64,000 nt of DNA from Brevibacterium gallinarum (lineage in GTDB: Bacteria; Actinomycetota; Actinomycetes; Actinomycetales; Brevibacteriaceae), in the NCBI RefSeq assembly GCF_014836885.1, contig NZ_JACSPY010000004.1:124001-188000 (forward strand). Reading direction: 5' to 3'. Positions 1 to 13,098 of the stretch are shown in pieces. The notes under the pieces are model-generated. The model did no database searches. It saw only the letters and a list, made by a program, of their open reading frames with translations, and was not told where the DNA came from. The first letter of the stretch is position 1; every line of letters begins with the position of its first letter. The position numbers were made by a program, and so were the translations under genes.

Positions 1-298
1 CGGAGGCGCCCTCGGGCAGCCCGAGGGCATGCAGGGGCCCGCGCAGCAGCGCACCGAGCGATGGCTCCATGAGATAACCGGTCAGCAGCGTTGTGATCGT
101 GATGCCGACCTGGGCTGCAGACAGCTGTGTCGAGAGATGTGTGATGCCCTTGCGCAGGTATTTCGATCCCGGTTCGCCGCGGGCGACGGCCTCGTCGACG
201 GTGTGCTTGTCAAGGGTGAGGAGGGAGAACTCGGCTGCGACGAACACGCCGGTGCCGAGGATGAGCAGCAGGGCGAGGGCGAGGAGGAGCCATTCCAT
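1..298 (-). CDS. CNNM/CorC-type membrane protein, N-terminal part (cut by window edge)
   Basis: The first 99 residues are visible; the rest lies beyond base 1. They start with a hydrophobic helix (MEWLLLALALLLILGTGVF) followed by VAAEFSLLTLDKHTVDEAVA and the segment LSAAQVGITITTLLTGYLME. This is the start of the CNNM (DUF21) transmembrane domain found in the hemolysin-C/CorC family, whose full members usually continue with two CBS domains and a CorC_HlyC domain. The family is associated with Mg2+/Co2+ homeostasis or efflux, but the exact substrate cannot be told from this fragment. The ATG at 298 is preceded by a GGGG stretch about 10 nt upstream. It reads in the same direction as guaB1, about 250 bases downstream of it, with a strong hairpin in the gap. 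Confidence 0.85.
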   Translation of the reverse strand, partial: MEWLLLALALLLILGTGVFVAAEFSLLTLDKHTVDEAVARGEPGSKYLRKGITHLSTQLSAAQVGITITTLLTGYLMEPSLGALLRGPLHALGLPEGAS

Positions 299-475
299 CA
301 GCGGCTGTCCCCTGCCGCCAGGTGACCGTGATCGGCGCGCACGCGCCGGGTGGAGCTTCGCATCAGCAGGGCCGCGTCGCGCGCGGCGGGGCTGATGCCG
401 GGTATTCGGGGTTTATCGGGGCTGCCGGCTTCACGCCGGCTGGGACTGTCACTGGTCATGCGAGAAGCTTACCGT

Positions 476-519
476 GCCCGAGGCGGTGGTCGCCATGTGC
501 GGCGGCCACCGCCTCGGGC
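476..519 (-). terminator. Perfect 14-bp hairpin downstream of guaB1
   Basis: Bases 476-489 (GCCCGAGGCGGTGG) are an exact inverted copy of 506-519. The structure lies 30 nt past the guaB1 stop codon and so may end that transcript, although the T content after it is low. The same core sequence recurs at other intergenic sites in this window (see findings), so it may also be a dispersed palindromic element. Apart from this hairpin I see no gene between 299 and 549. Confidence 0.6.
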
Positions 520-549
520 CCGGGGCGAGGATCTCAGATGGCAGCCTGT

Positions 550-5889
<5,340 letters not shown>

Positions 5890-5892
5890 AGC

Positions 5893-6507
5893 GTGAGCAC
5901 CCCGAAGTCCACTTCGATCGTCGTGGCCGGCAGCGAACTCGTTGCCGGCCACAGCGATGGTCGCGGTCTCGGATGGGTCGGCCGTGTCGCCGTCCGCACG
6001 CACCCCGCGCTGCCGAGTGCGAACTTCTACACCCTGGCAGCGCCGGATGAGACCTCAGCTGACCTGCATGATCGCTGCATCGCAGAAGCGATGCGCCGGT
6101 TCTCGTCGGAGACCGACAACCGCCTCGTCATCGCCCCGGGCATCGCCGACATCGAAGCGGGGCTCTCAACCGCCCGGTCGCGGCTCAACCTCGCCAATAT
6201 CCTCGACGCGGCCCTGGCTGCCGAGATCTCGACGTTCGTCGTCGGCCCGCCTCCGGCGATCGGGGAGCTGACGAACCGGTCGATCGCCGATCTCAACGCA
6301 GGCTTCGCCGATGTCGCCCATCGCCGAGGTGTGCCCTACGTCGACACCTTCACTCCCCTGCGCGGTCATGCCGTGTGGCAGCGGGAGATCGCCTCATCGT
6401 CGACGGGACTGCCGAGTCAGGAGGGCTACGGTCTGCTCGCCTGGCTCGTCATCCACCGCGGATGGTTCGACTGGCTCGCTGTGCCCGACGTGCTCGCCGG
6501 ACGCTGA
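5893..6507 (+). CDS. SGNH/GDSL-hydrolase-like protein with incomplete catalytic residues
   Basis: The 204-residue protein starts with GTG only 3 nt after kgd and is probably cotranscribed with it. The fold pattern is that of SGNH hydrolases: a beta strand leading to VVAGSELVAGHSDGRGLGWV, where the GDSL block reads GSEL and the nucleophile-position serine is kept; NRLVIAPGIADI near block II; VVGPPPAIGE near block III; and a C-terminal GYGLLAWLV. The block V Asp-x-x-His, which supplies the other two catalytic residues, reads STGL before PSQEGYG. The triad therefore looks broken, and the protein may be inactive or use another mechanism. It has no signal peptide and is probably cytosolic. The true substrate is unknown. 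Confidence 0.7.
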   Translation: MSTPKSTSIVVAGSELVAGHSDGRGLGWVGRVAVRTHPALPSANFYTLAAPDETSADLHDRCIAEAMRRFSSETDNRLVIAPGIADIEAGLSTARSRLNLANILDAALAAEISTFVVGPPPAIGELTNRSIADLNAGFADVAHRRGVPYVDTFTPLRGHAVWQREIASSSTGLPSQEGYGLLAWLVIHRGWFDWLAVPDVLAGR

Positions 6508-6602
6508 GCACCCGCACCGCCCGTCTGACAGCATGGACTGTTTTGCTCCGCTGGCACGGGTGTGGAAAAATGGATTGGATTCAAAAGAAGGAGTGAACCG
6601 AG

Positions 6603-6680
6603 ATGGCAAGCAAGCGCGCTCGCAAGCGTAAGGATCGCAAGAAGCGTGGGGCCAACCACGGCAAGCGTCCCAACACCTGA
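6603..6680 (+). CDS. 50S ribosomal protein bL37 (25 residues)
   Basis: This very small gene encodes MASKRARKRKDRKKRGANHG followed by KRPNT. It is extremely basic, and the C-terminal ANHGKRPN signature matches bL37, a short actinobacterial large-subunit protein known from mycobacterial ribosome structures. An ideal ribosome-binding site, AAGGAG at 6588-6593, stands 9 nt before the ATG. A perfect terminator hairpin follows 18 nt after the stop codon, so it is a complete stand-alone transcription unit or the end of the kgd operon. It sits beside rshA-sigH, an association I recall from other actinobacteria. Confidence 0.85.
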   Translation: MASKRARKRKDRKKRGANHGKRPNT

Positions 6681-6698
6681 TCTATTCAGACATTGACG

Positions 6699-6733
6699 AA
6701 GGCGGGGCGGAGATCACATCTCCGCCCCGCCTT
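6699..6733. terminator. Bidirectional terminator between bL37 and rshA
   Basis: A perfect 16-bp stem is formed by 6699-6714 (AAGGCGGGGCGGAGAT) and 6718-6733, with a 3-nt loop and T runs on either strand. It lies between two convergent genes and can serve both. Confidence 0.9.
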
Positions 6734-6749
6734 TCGCGTGCGGTCTCTC

Positions 6750-7046
6750 TCAGCCGAATGTGCGGCGCACGTAGGTGCGGCGCTCGACGACGATCCGCGC
6801 CCGGATCCGCTCGGCCAGCCCGGCCGGTGCCTGATCCTGGCAGCAGGAGCGGCGCACCAGCTCCTTGAGCAGCGCCTCGATGGTGTAATCGTCCTGGCAC
6901 TGTGAGCAGTTGGCCAGGTGGTCTTTGATGACGTCGATCTCCTCGCGCGTCAGTTCGCCGTCGAGGTAGTTGTAGATCCGCATGAGGCTGTTCTGGCGGT
7001 TCTGCTCATCGCAGCAGCCGGTGTGGCTGAGTGGCTCTTCGCTCAT
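6750..7046 (-). CDS. rshA: Zinc-containing redox-sensing anti-sigma factor RshA/RsrA
   Basis: The 98-residue ZAS-family anti-sigma factor contains the signature His-x3-Cys-x2-Cys (H43, C47, C50). Extra cysteine pairs at C11/C12 and C68/C69 match the cysteine pattern of Streptomyces RsrA and mycobacterial RshA. In those proteins, oxidation causes disulphide formation, zinc loss and release of the sigma factor. The start ATG overlaps the sigH stop codon by 4 bases (ATGA), so the two are translationally coupled and made in matched amounts. Its partner is the SigH encoded directly upstream. Confidence 0.95.
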   Translation of the reverse strand: MSEEPLSHTGCCDEQNRQNSLMRIYNYLDGELTREEIDVIKDHLANCSQCQDDYTIEALLKELVRRSCCQDQAPAGLAERIRARIVVERRTYVRRTFG

Positions 7047-7879
7047 GAGGACACCTCCTCGGTCGTCTTCTTCGCAGTCGTGTCCCGCTTCGCGGTCTTC
7101 TCCTGCTTCGCGGTCGTGGTCTTCGTTGCGGTCGTGGTCTTCGTCGCGGTCTTCCGATCAGCTGCTGCCGTGTCGCCGTTCTTCTCGACGCCGAAGCCGC
7201 GCTCGCGTGCGTAGTCGGAGAGCATCTCACGCAGCTGGCGCCGGCCGCGGTGCAGACGCGACATCACGGTGCCGATCGGCGTGTCCATGATCTCGGCGAT
7301 CTCCTTGTACGGCAGGCCCTCGACGTCGGCGTAGTACACGACCATCCGGAAGTCGTCGGGCAGCTGCGAGAGCGCTTCCTTGATGTCGGAATCCGGCAGG
7401 TGATCAAGGGCTTCGAGCTCGGCTGAGCGGCCACCGGATGAGGTGTGGCTGGCCGCGCGTGCGATCTGCCAGTCCTCGATCCCCTCACCGCTGGACTCCT
7501 GCGGCTGGCGCTGCTTCTTGCGGTAGGAGTTGATGAAGGTGTTCGTCAGGATCCGGTACAGCCAGGCCTTGAGGTTCGTGCCCTTCCTGTACTGGTGGAA
7601 GGCCGCGTAGGCCTTGACATAGGTTTCCTGTACGAGGTCCTCGGCATCAGCCGGGTTGCGCGTCATGCGCAGGGCAGCCGCATACAGCTGGTTGACGTAC
7701 TCGAGCGCATCGCGCTCGAAGCGCGCATGCTGCTCTTCGGGCGTCTCGGTGGTCTCGTCACTGTGGGCGGCATCGAGATTCTCGTCCGGCGGTGAGGACT
7801 GGGGTGCGTCTGGAGCAAGAGGTTTCGTCATCACCGTCCATGGTACGCGCTTATGCGTCTGCGCTTCTATGACTGGCAT
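7043..7879 (-). CDS. sigH: Redox/heat stress ECF sigma factor SigH (SigR type) with a Lys/Thr-rich C-terminal tail
   Basis: The 278-residue protein has sigma region 2 ([40 protein letters not shown]) and region 4 ([34 protein letters not shown]), nearly identical to mycobacterial SigH. The ATG at 7879 is preceded by an AGGAAGGGG ribosome-binding site. An upstream in-frame ATG at 7939 lies inside the sigma-type promoter described below and can be ruled out for that transcript. A third candidate is ATG 7831. After the conserved domain the protein carries an unusual tail of about 45 residues built of repeated [13 protein letters not shown]-like units, ending in EEVSS like mycobacterial SigH. SigH controls thioredoxin, mycothiol and chaperone genes in relatives and is held inactive by RshA. 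Confidence 0.95.
   Translation of the reverse strand: MPVIEAQTHKRVPWTVMTKPLAPDAPQSSPPDENLDAAHSDETTETPEEQHARFERDALEYVNQLYAAALRMTRNPADAEDLVQETYVKAYAAFHQYRKGTNLKAWLYRILTNTFINSYRKKQRQPQESSGEGIEDWQIARAASHTSSGGRSAELEALDHLPDSDIKEALSQLPDDFRMVVYYADVEGLPYKEIAEIMDTPIGTVMSRLHRGRRQLREMLSDYARERGFGVEKNGDTAAADRKTATKTTTATKTTTAKQEKTAKRDTTAKKTTEEVSS
7110..7145 (-). repeat. Two tandem 18-bp repeats inside the sigH tail
   Basis: The unit gcggtcgtggtcttcgtt occurs at 7110-7127 and again with one change at 7128-7145, followed by a degenerate partial copy. Read on the coding strand it gives the Thr/Lys-rich tail. Such repeats can change copy number by slippage. Confidence 0.85.
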
Positions 7880-7939
7880 CGCATCGCCCCTTCCTGCCTG
7901 GTCGTGCCGGCTGTGCGCGGCTGGCCGTTCATGAGTCAC

Positions 7940-7965
7940 AACGCATGAGGGCCTGCGATCATTCC
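7940..7965 (-). promoter_or_regulatory. SigH/SigR-type autoregulatory promoter of sigH-rshA
   Basis: On the minus strand GGAAT (7965-7961) is followed after exactly 18 bases by GTT (7942-7940). This matches the GGAAT-N18-GTT consensus of SigR/SigH promoters and implies positive autoregulation on thiol oxidation. Transcription would start about 50-60 nt before the ATG at 7879. Confidence 0.8.
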
Positions 7966-8016
7966 GTGCCCGAGGCGGTGGCCGCCGTCCATTCCTCGCG
8001 TCACCTCAGCAAGTCC

Positions 8017-8053
8017 CAGGACTGCTCCCAGGACTGCTCCCGGGACTGGTTCC
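8017..8053 (+). repeat. 12-bp tandem repeat in the sigH-cspA gap
   Basis: CAGGACTGCTCC occurs twice head to tail (8017-8028, 8029-8040) and a degenerate third copy, CGGGACTGGTTCC, follows. The gap from 7966 to 8547 contains no convincing gene; it holds this repeat, a copy of the CCCGAGGCGGTGG motif (7969-7981) and the probable cspA leader. Confidence 0.8.
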
Positions 8054-8154
8054 GGGCCCTGGTCAGATGCGCATCGTTCATCCCGATTTCACGCCCACCT
8101 CAACGAGCGAATTCGTGTGAGCCGAAATTGCTGATACAGTTGAAGATGTCCAAG

Positions 8155-8185
8155 GCGGATGAAACCCGGAATTCGGGATATCCGC
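8155..8185 (+). other. Structured element in the probable cspA 5' leader
   Basis: GCGGAT (8155-8160) pairs with ATCCGC (8180-8185), enclosing a second stem CCCG-AATT-CGGG. It lies about 360 bases before the cspA start codon and just after a possible -10 box (TACAGT, 8136-8141). Long structured leaders that work as RNA thermosensors are known for cspA genes of other bacteria; this role here is only an inference. Confidence 0.35.
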
Positions 8186-8547
8186 TGCGGCACATCCGAT
8201 TTCGTCAAGGATCATGAATCGGTTTGCTGTTGTTCATCTCGGCACCTGCGATCAGCTCGCGGACGTGCCACTGACGATTCGGTTGGTTTATCTCAGTCTC
8301 CCCCATTCTCTGCGCGGCACCTTCGCCGCGTTCTCATGCTGCACATCTGCACGCGCCCGCATCCATGCTGGCAGTTGAGAGTCTCTGACTCGCGGAAGCC
8401 GGACAGCATCATTCTCAGTTCATCTCATGTGCATGCACCCGGGCAGAACTCTGCCGTGTTGCGCAATCCACAGATTTCCATGTCACATCTATCGGCATGG
8501 AGCAAGAGGTCATGAATATGGCCATATCTACACAAAGAGGAAAAACA

Positions 8548-8751
8548 ATGGCTACAGGCAACGTCAAGTGGTTCAACGCTGAAAAGGGCTTCGGTTTCAT
8601 CGAGCCTTCCGACGGCTCGGCTGACGTGTTCGCGCACTTCAGCGCCATCGAGGGCTCGGGTTACCGCAGCCTCGAGGAGAACCAGACGGTGGAGTACACC
8701 TCCGAGAGCACCCCGAAGGGCCCGCAGGCCACCTCGGTGCGCGTCCTCTGA
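8548..8751 (+). CDS. cspA: Cold shock protein of the CspA family
   Basis: The 67-residue single-domain OB-fold protein has both RNA-binding motifs: RNP1 in KGFGFI, and RNP2 in DVFAHFSAI. It is a nucleic-acid chaperone that melts RNA secondary structure. The start ATG 8548 gives the standard N-terminus [10 protein letters not shown] and has AGAGG 7 nt upstream; in-frame ATGs at 8497, 8512 and 8518 would add residues not found in the family. It is followed by a terminator hairpin and then a fatty-acid desaturase, so two cold-adaptation genes stand together. Confidence 0.95.
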   Translation: MATGNVKWFNAEKGFGFIEPSDGSADVFAHFSAIEGSGYRSLEENQTVEYTSESTPKGPQATSVRVL

Positions 8752-8763
8752 GACTCCTGACAT

Positions 8764-8798
8764 CAGCGGGGCAGCGGTCTGACGACCCTGCCCCGCTG
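8764..8798 (+). terminator. cspA terminator
   Basis: CAGCGGGGCAG (8764-8774) and CTGCCCCGCTG (8788-8798) form an 11-bp stem 12 nt after the cspA stop codon. It lacks a long T run. Confidence 0.65.
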
Positions 8799-8911
8799 CT
8801 GCATACCCACCTCCCATCACCGCGCTGACCGCATACTGCGGACAGCCCTCCCCCGCCGGCTGCCCTGGGCACTGACGGATCCCCGCATCCACACCCGAAG
8901 GAGCCCTGCCG

Positions 8912-10030
8912 ATGCCAGCCGCACAGACGCCACCGACAACCGCCGTCCAGCCGACCCGGACGAGCCGCTATCTGCGGCCTGAGGACTTTCCGCCGGCGGC
9001 CCGCACCTACGCCGAGGTCTCCCAGGCCATCCGCGCCCACGGACTCCTTGCCCGCACCCCTGTCTTCTACCTGCTGCTCGGCACCGGCCTCACCGTGGCC
9101 TTCGCCGCGCTGGCAGCAGGATTCATTCTGCTCGGCGAGTCATGGTTCCAGCTGCTCATCGCCGGCGGCCTGGCCGTCGTCTTCACCCAGGTGGCCTTTC
9201 TCTCCCATGAGGCCGCCCACCGCCAGATCCTCTCCTCCGGCCCAGCCAACGACCGGCTCGCCCGCCTTCTCGGCTGCGGCGTCGTGGGCATGAGCTACAG
9301 CTGGTGGGATTCGAAGCACTCCCGTCACCATGCCAATCCCAACCGGGTCGGCAAGGACCCTGACATCGCCGTCGACACGATCTCCTTCCTGCAAGAAGAC
9401 GCCGCCGAGTCACGCGGGCTGCGCCGCCTGCTCACCCGCTATCAGGGCTGGGCGTTCTTCCCGCTGCTCACCCTCGAGGGCATCAACCTGCACTTCCAGG
9501 GACTCAAGCACTTGAGCAGCCGCGGACCGGTCAAGCAGCGTTGGACCGAACTCTGCCTCATCACCGTCCGCTTCTCCCTCCTGCTCACCGCCGTCTTCGC
9601 CTTCCTGCCGATCGGCATGGCGTTTGCCTTCCTCGGCGTGCAGTTGGCGGTCTTCGGCGTCTACATGGGCGCCTCCTTCGCCCCTAACCACAAGGGCATG
9701 CCGGTCTTCGCCCACGACGCCAAGCGCATCGACTTCTTCACCAAGCAGGTGCGCACCTCCCGCAACATCGCCGGAGGCTGGTGGGCCAGCGCACTCATGG
9801 GAGGACTGAACTACCAGGTCGAACACCACCTCTTCCCCTCCATGCCGCGCCCGCACCTGGCCAGGGCCCGCCTCATCGTCCGCGATGCCTGTCAGCGCTT
9901 CGACGTGCCCTACACCGAAACGAGCCTGTGGCGCTCCTACGGCATCGTCATCGCCTATCTCAACCGGGTCGGACTCGCCGCCCGCGACCCGTTCGACTGC
10001 CCGCTCATGAGCCAGCTGCGCCGCAGCTGA
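8912..10030 (+). CDS. Membrane fatty-acid desaturase (acyl-lipid/DesA3-like)
   Basis: The 372-residue membrane protein carries the three diiron histidine boxes: HEAAH, HSRHH, and QVEHH near the C-terminus. Four hydrophobic segments are arranged around them, as in acyl-lipid and acyl-CoA delta-9-type desaturases. It introduces double bonds into membrane fatty acids using O2 and electrons from a reductase. Placement right after cspA suggests homeoviscous adaptation to cold. In M. tuberculosis the related desA3 lies near aroA-rsgA, as it does here. The ATG at 8912 has GAAGGAG close upstream. Position specificity of desaturation cannot be read from sequence. Confidence 0.9.
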   Translation: MPAAQTPPTTAVQPTRTSRYLRPEDFPPAARTYAEVSQAIRAHGLLARTPVFYLLLGTGLTVAFAALAAGFILLGESWFQLLIAGGLAVVFTQVAFLSHEAAHRQILSSGPANDRLARLLGCGVVGMSYSWWDSKHSRHHANPNRVGKDPDIAVDTISFLQEDAAESRGLRRLLTRYQGWAFFPLLTLEGINLHFQGLKHLSSRGPVKQRWTELCLITVRFSLLLTAVFAFLPIGMAFAFLGVQLAVFGVYMGASFAPNHKGMPVFAHDAKRIDFFTKQVRTSRNIAGGWWASALMGGLNYQVEHHLFPSMPRPHLARARLIVRDACQRFDVPYTETSLWRSYGIVIAYLNRVGLAARDPFDCPLMSQLRRS

Positions 10031-10202
10031 GCCTCCTGCACAGGAACAAGGCGCCTTGCCTCTGACTGTCTGCCGGAGCGCTCGCAGCAGCAGCGATCAC
10101 CAGCCGGCCGCTCATCTACATGCCAGCGCATGGCGTGAGCCTGATCTTCGACTATGCTTGAGCCAGGCTCGACTCATCGACGTCAATCGGAAGGAAGCCA
10201 CC

Positions 10203-10682
10203 GTGTCCCTGGTTCGCCTCATCGCCCGCCCTATGCTCGCTTCGGCCTACATCGCCAACGGCGTCTCCCGGATCAAGCATCCGCAGGCCGCAACCGATTC
10301 GATCACCCCGGTCATCAACGCCGTGAAGAAGCAGGTCGACATCCCGATCGACGCTGAGCTCGCCGCTCGCGCAACCGGCGTCGCACAGGTCGCCGCCGGC
10401 TCCCTGCTGGCGATCGGCAAGTTCCCGCGCTTCTCCGCCACGGTGCTCGTCGGCACCTACCTCATCGACGTCATCGGCGAGCAGCTGCTGACCCCGAAGG
10501 AGGAGCGTTCGCAGGTCTCGCTGCTGACGAAGACCTCGATGATCGGCGGCGCGCTCATCGCCGCTGTCGACACCGCCGGCAAGCCGGGCCTGGCCTGGCG
10601 CGTCCAGCACGCAGCGCAGGACCTGCGCAAGAACGTCGAGAAGACCTCCGCCAAGGCGATGGACGCCGTCAACCTCGGCTGA
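10203..10682 (+). CDS. DoxX-family membrane protein
   Basis: The 159-residue protein begins VSLVRLIARPMLASAYIANG, the usual actinobacterial DoxX opening, and has about four hydrophobic segments, with a Lys-rich cytosolic C-terminus. DoxX proteins are poorly understood; in mycobacteria one forms a membrane complex with a superoxide dismutase and a thiosulphate transferase. The GTG 10203 start follows GGAAGGAAG with good spacing; an in-frame ATG at 10056 would add 49 residues unlike the family and is rejected. TATGCT at 10153-10158 is a plausible -10 box. The aroA start follows 5 nt after the stop, so the two may be cotranscribed. Confidence 0.8.
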   Translation: MSLVRLIARPMLASAYIANGVSRIKHPQAATDSITPVINAVKKQVDIPIDAELAARATGVAQVAAGSLLAIGKFPRFSATVLVGTYLIDVIGEQLLTPKEERSQVSLLTKTSMIGGALIAAVDTAGKPGLAWRVQHAAQDLRKNVEKTSAKAMDAVNLG

Positions 10683-10687
10683 ACTCG

Positions 10688-11989
10688 ATGACCCAGCGCG
10701 ACGTCTCGCTGTGGCCCGCCCCGCGTGCAACTGCACCGGTGCGGGCCACAGTCGCAGTACCCGGTTCCAAGTCCCTGACCAACCGCTACATCGCCCTTGC
10801 CGCGGTCGCAGCCGAGCCCTCGACGATCATCAACCCGCTCATCAGCCGCGACACCGAGCTCATGTTCGCAGCGATCACCGCACTCGGCGCTGAGGTCGAC
10901 CGCTCGACCGACGGCCAGGTGACGATCACCCCGGTGCCGGCCACCGCCTCGGGCGCGGACGCCGCCGCCACCGTCGACTGCGGGCTAGCCGGCACCGTCA
11001 TGCGCTTCATCCCGCCGCTGGCCGCTGCCACCGGCCGCAGCGTGCGCATCGACGGCGACGCACAGGCCTACGTGCGGCCGATGGACACGATGATCGAGGC
11101 GCTGCGCGACCTCGGCGTCGAGATCACAGCCGGCGCCACCTCCCTGCCGTTCGACCTCCACTCCCCCGGCGGGGTACCCGGCGGGCGGGTCGAGATCGAC
11201 GCCTCTGCCTCCAGCCAGTTCGTCTCCGGGCTGCTGCTGGCCGGCTGCCTGTTCGACGACGGGCTCACCCTCGTGCACACCGGCCGGTCCGTGCCCTCGC
11301 GCCCGCACATCGAGATGACCCTGGAGACGATGCGCCTGGCCGGCATCGATGCCCGCGCCACCGGACCGGACGAGTGGACGGTCGCTCCCGGCCGGCCGCG
11401 CGGCTTCACCGTCACCGTCGAACCGGACCTGTCGAACGCCGCGACCTTCCTCGCCGCGGCGATCGTCACCGGCGGGCAGGTGTGCGTGCCGCACTGGCCT
11501 GCCGAGACGACCCAGGCCGGTGACGCCTTCCGCGGCCTGGCAGCGGAGTTCGGCGCCCAGGTCGCGTTCGCTGACGGCACCCTGTGCGTCACCGGGCCCG
11601 AGGCGGTGGCTCCGATCGACGTCGATCTCTCCGCGGTCGGCGAACTCACCCCGGTCACGGCCGCTGTCGCGGCGTGTGCACCAGGCGAGAGCCGGCTGCG
11701 CGGCATCGGGCATCTGCGCGGTCACGAGACCGACCGGCTGGCCGCCCTGGCCGCCGAGCTCGGCCGGCTCGGCGCTGAGGTGACCGAACATGCCGATGCG
11801 CTCACGATCCACGCCCCAGCACGCACCGGCGGGCGGTTCGAGACCTATCACGACCACCGGATGGTGATGGCCGCAGCCGTGCTCGGCCTGTGCGTCGACG
11901 GAGTCGAGGTCATTGATGTGGGCACCGTGGCCAAGACGATGCCCGCCTTCACGCAGCTGTGGTCAGGCATGCTGGCAGGCGAGCGCTGA
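10688..11989 (+). CDS. aroA: 3-phosphoshikimate 1-carboxyvinyltransferase (EPSP synthase)
   Basis: The 433-residue shikimate-pathway enzyme joins shikimate-3-phosphate and phosphoenolpyruvate. Visible family motifs are PGSKSLTNRYIALAA near residue 25, the central DCGLAGTVMRF (in place of the commoner GNAGTAMR), RPHIEMTLETM, and a C-terminal YHDHRMVMAAAVLG. The variation in the central loop is shared by actinobacterial AroA proteins as far as I recall. No strong ribosome-binding site is seen, which suggests translational coupling to the upstream DoxX gene. rsgA starts 2 nt after the stop, which is the same aroA-rsgA pairing as in mycobacteria. Confidence 0.95.
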   Translation: MTQRDVSLWPAPRATAPVRATVAVPGSKSLTNRYIALAAVAAEPSTIINPLISRDTELMFAAITALGAEVDRSTDGQVTITPVPATASGADAAATVDCGLAGTVMRFIPPLAAATGRSVRIDGDAQAYVRPMDTMIEALRDLGVEITAGATSLPFDLHSPGGVPGGRVEIDASASSQFVSGLLLAGCLFDDGLTLVHTGRSVPSRPHIEMTLETMRLAGIDARATGPDEWTVAPGRPRGFTVTVEPDLSNAATFLAAAIVTGGQVCVPHWPAETTQAGDAFRGLAAEFGAQVAFADGTLCVTGPEAVAPIDVDLSAVGELTPVTAAVAACAPGESRLRGIGHLRGHETDRLAALAAELGRLGAEVTEHADALTIHAPARTGGRFETYHDHRMVMAAAVLGLCVDGVEVIDVGTVAKTMPAFTQLWSGMLAGER

Positions 11990-11991
11990 GC

Positions 11992-13032
11992 ATGGGCCGA
12001 CGGTACAACAACTTCACCGAAGACGACTACCGGCCCAGGCCCAACCGCAAGGGCTCGCGGCCGCGGACCAAGGAGCGCCCCGACTACTCGGATGCCCCGA
12101 CGGCGATGGTCACGGCCGTCGACCGCGGCCGCTACCGGGTCGTCGTCCATGACGATGACGGGCAGGCACCGGTCGACGGGCCGATCGTCACCTGCGTGCG
12201 CTCCTCCCGGCTGCGCCGCCGCTCCATCGTCCCCGGTGACCGCGTCCGGGTCGTCGGCGACACCTCGGGAGCCGATGGCACGATGGCCCGGATCGTCGAG
12301 ATCCTCGACCGCCGGACGCTGCTGCGCCGCAGCGCAGATGACACCGACCCGACCGAACGGGTGCTGGTGGCCAATGCCGACCAGCTCGTCATCGTCACAG
12401 CCGCCGCCGACCCCGAACCGTCCTGGGGGCTCATCGACCGGGCGCTCGTCGCCGCCTTCGATGCCGGCATGGAGCCGCTCATCGCGGTCACCAAGCTCGA
12501 CCTGGCCCCGCTCGACGCGATCGGCGACTACTATGCCGCAGCCGGTGTGCGGGTGGTGGCCTGCGGCTTCGACGCCACCGGCCGCCCGCAGATCGGGCAG
12601 CTGCTGCCGGAGCTGACCGGGCGGCTGTCGGTGCTCGTCGGGCACTCCGGGGTGGGCAAGTCGACGCTCATGAACGCGATCATCCCGGCAGCCGACCGGG
12701 CGATCGGCGACGTCAACGCCGTCACCGGGCGCGGACGCCACACCTCGTCCTCGGCGCTGTGCCTGCCGCTGCCGGACTCCGGCTGGCTCATCGACACACC
12801 CGGAGTGCGCAGCTTCGGACTCGCCCACGTCGACATCGACAGCGTGCTCACCGCCTTCGACGAACTCGTCGAGGCCACCGCCGACTGCCCGCGCGGATGC
12901 ACACACCTCGACGACGCCCCCGACTGCGCACTCGACGCATGGGTCGCCGAGGGGAAGGCCGGGGAAGCCGGGCCGCAGCGGCTGGCCTCCCTGCGCCGCC
13001 TGCTCGGCGGCCTGCAGCAGCCGGCCTACTGA
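11992..13032 (+). CDS. rsgA: Ribosome small-subunit-dependent GTPase RsgA
   Basis: The 346-residue GTPase has the circularly permuted order typical of RsgA/YjeQ. An N-terminal OB-fold (about residues 35-105) is followed by G4 TKLD, then G1 GHSGVGKST, then G3 DTPG. A C-terminal zinc-binding segment (CPRGCTHLDDAPDC) follows. It checks maturation of the 30S subunit late in assembly. The ATG at 11992 follows directly on aroA. An upstream in-frame ATG inside aroA (11959) is unlikely, as the MGRRYNNFTEDDYRPRPN opening is the usual one. Confidence 0.93.
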   Translation: MGRRYNNFTEDDYRPRPNRKGSRPRTKERPDYSDAPTAMVTAVDRGRYRVVVHDDDGQAPVDGPIVTCVRSSRLRRRSIVPGDRVRVVGDTSGADGTMARIVEILDRRTLLRRSADDTDPTERVLVANADQLVIVTAAADPEPSWGLIDRALVAAFDAGMEPLIAVTKLDLAPLDAIGDYYAAAGVRVVACGFDATGRPQIGQLLPELTGRLSVLVGHSGVGKSTLMNAIIPAADRAIGDVNAVTGRGRHTSSSALCLPLPDSGWLIDTPGVRSFGLAHVDIDSVLTAFDELVEATADCPRGCTHLDDAPDCALDAWVAEGKAGEAGPQRLASLRRLLGGLQQPAY

Positions 13033-13098
13033 ACCTCTCCCCTGGCGCCTGCCTTTTCCATATGCCGACCAGGCCGCAGGCACAGCCAACGGCACCGC

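Noticed and set aside
8159-8515. Open frame of 118 codons in the cspA leader
   Set aside because: There is no ribosome-binding site, it has a rich mix of rare residues (Cys, Ser, His) unlike neighbours, and it runs through the probable structured leader.
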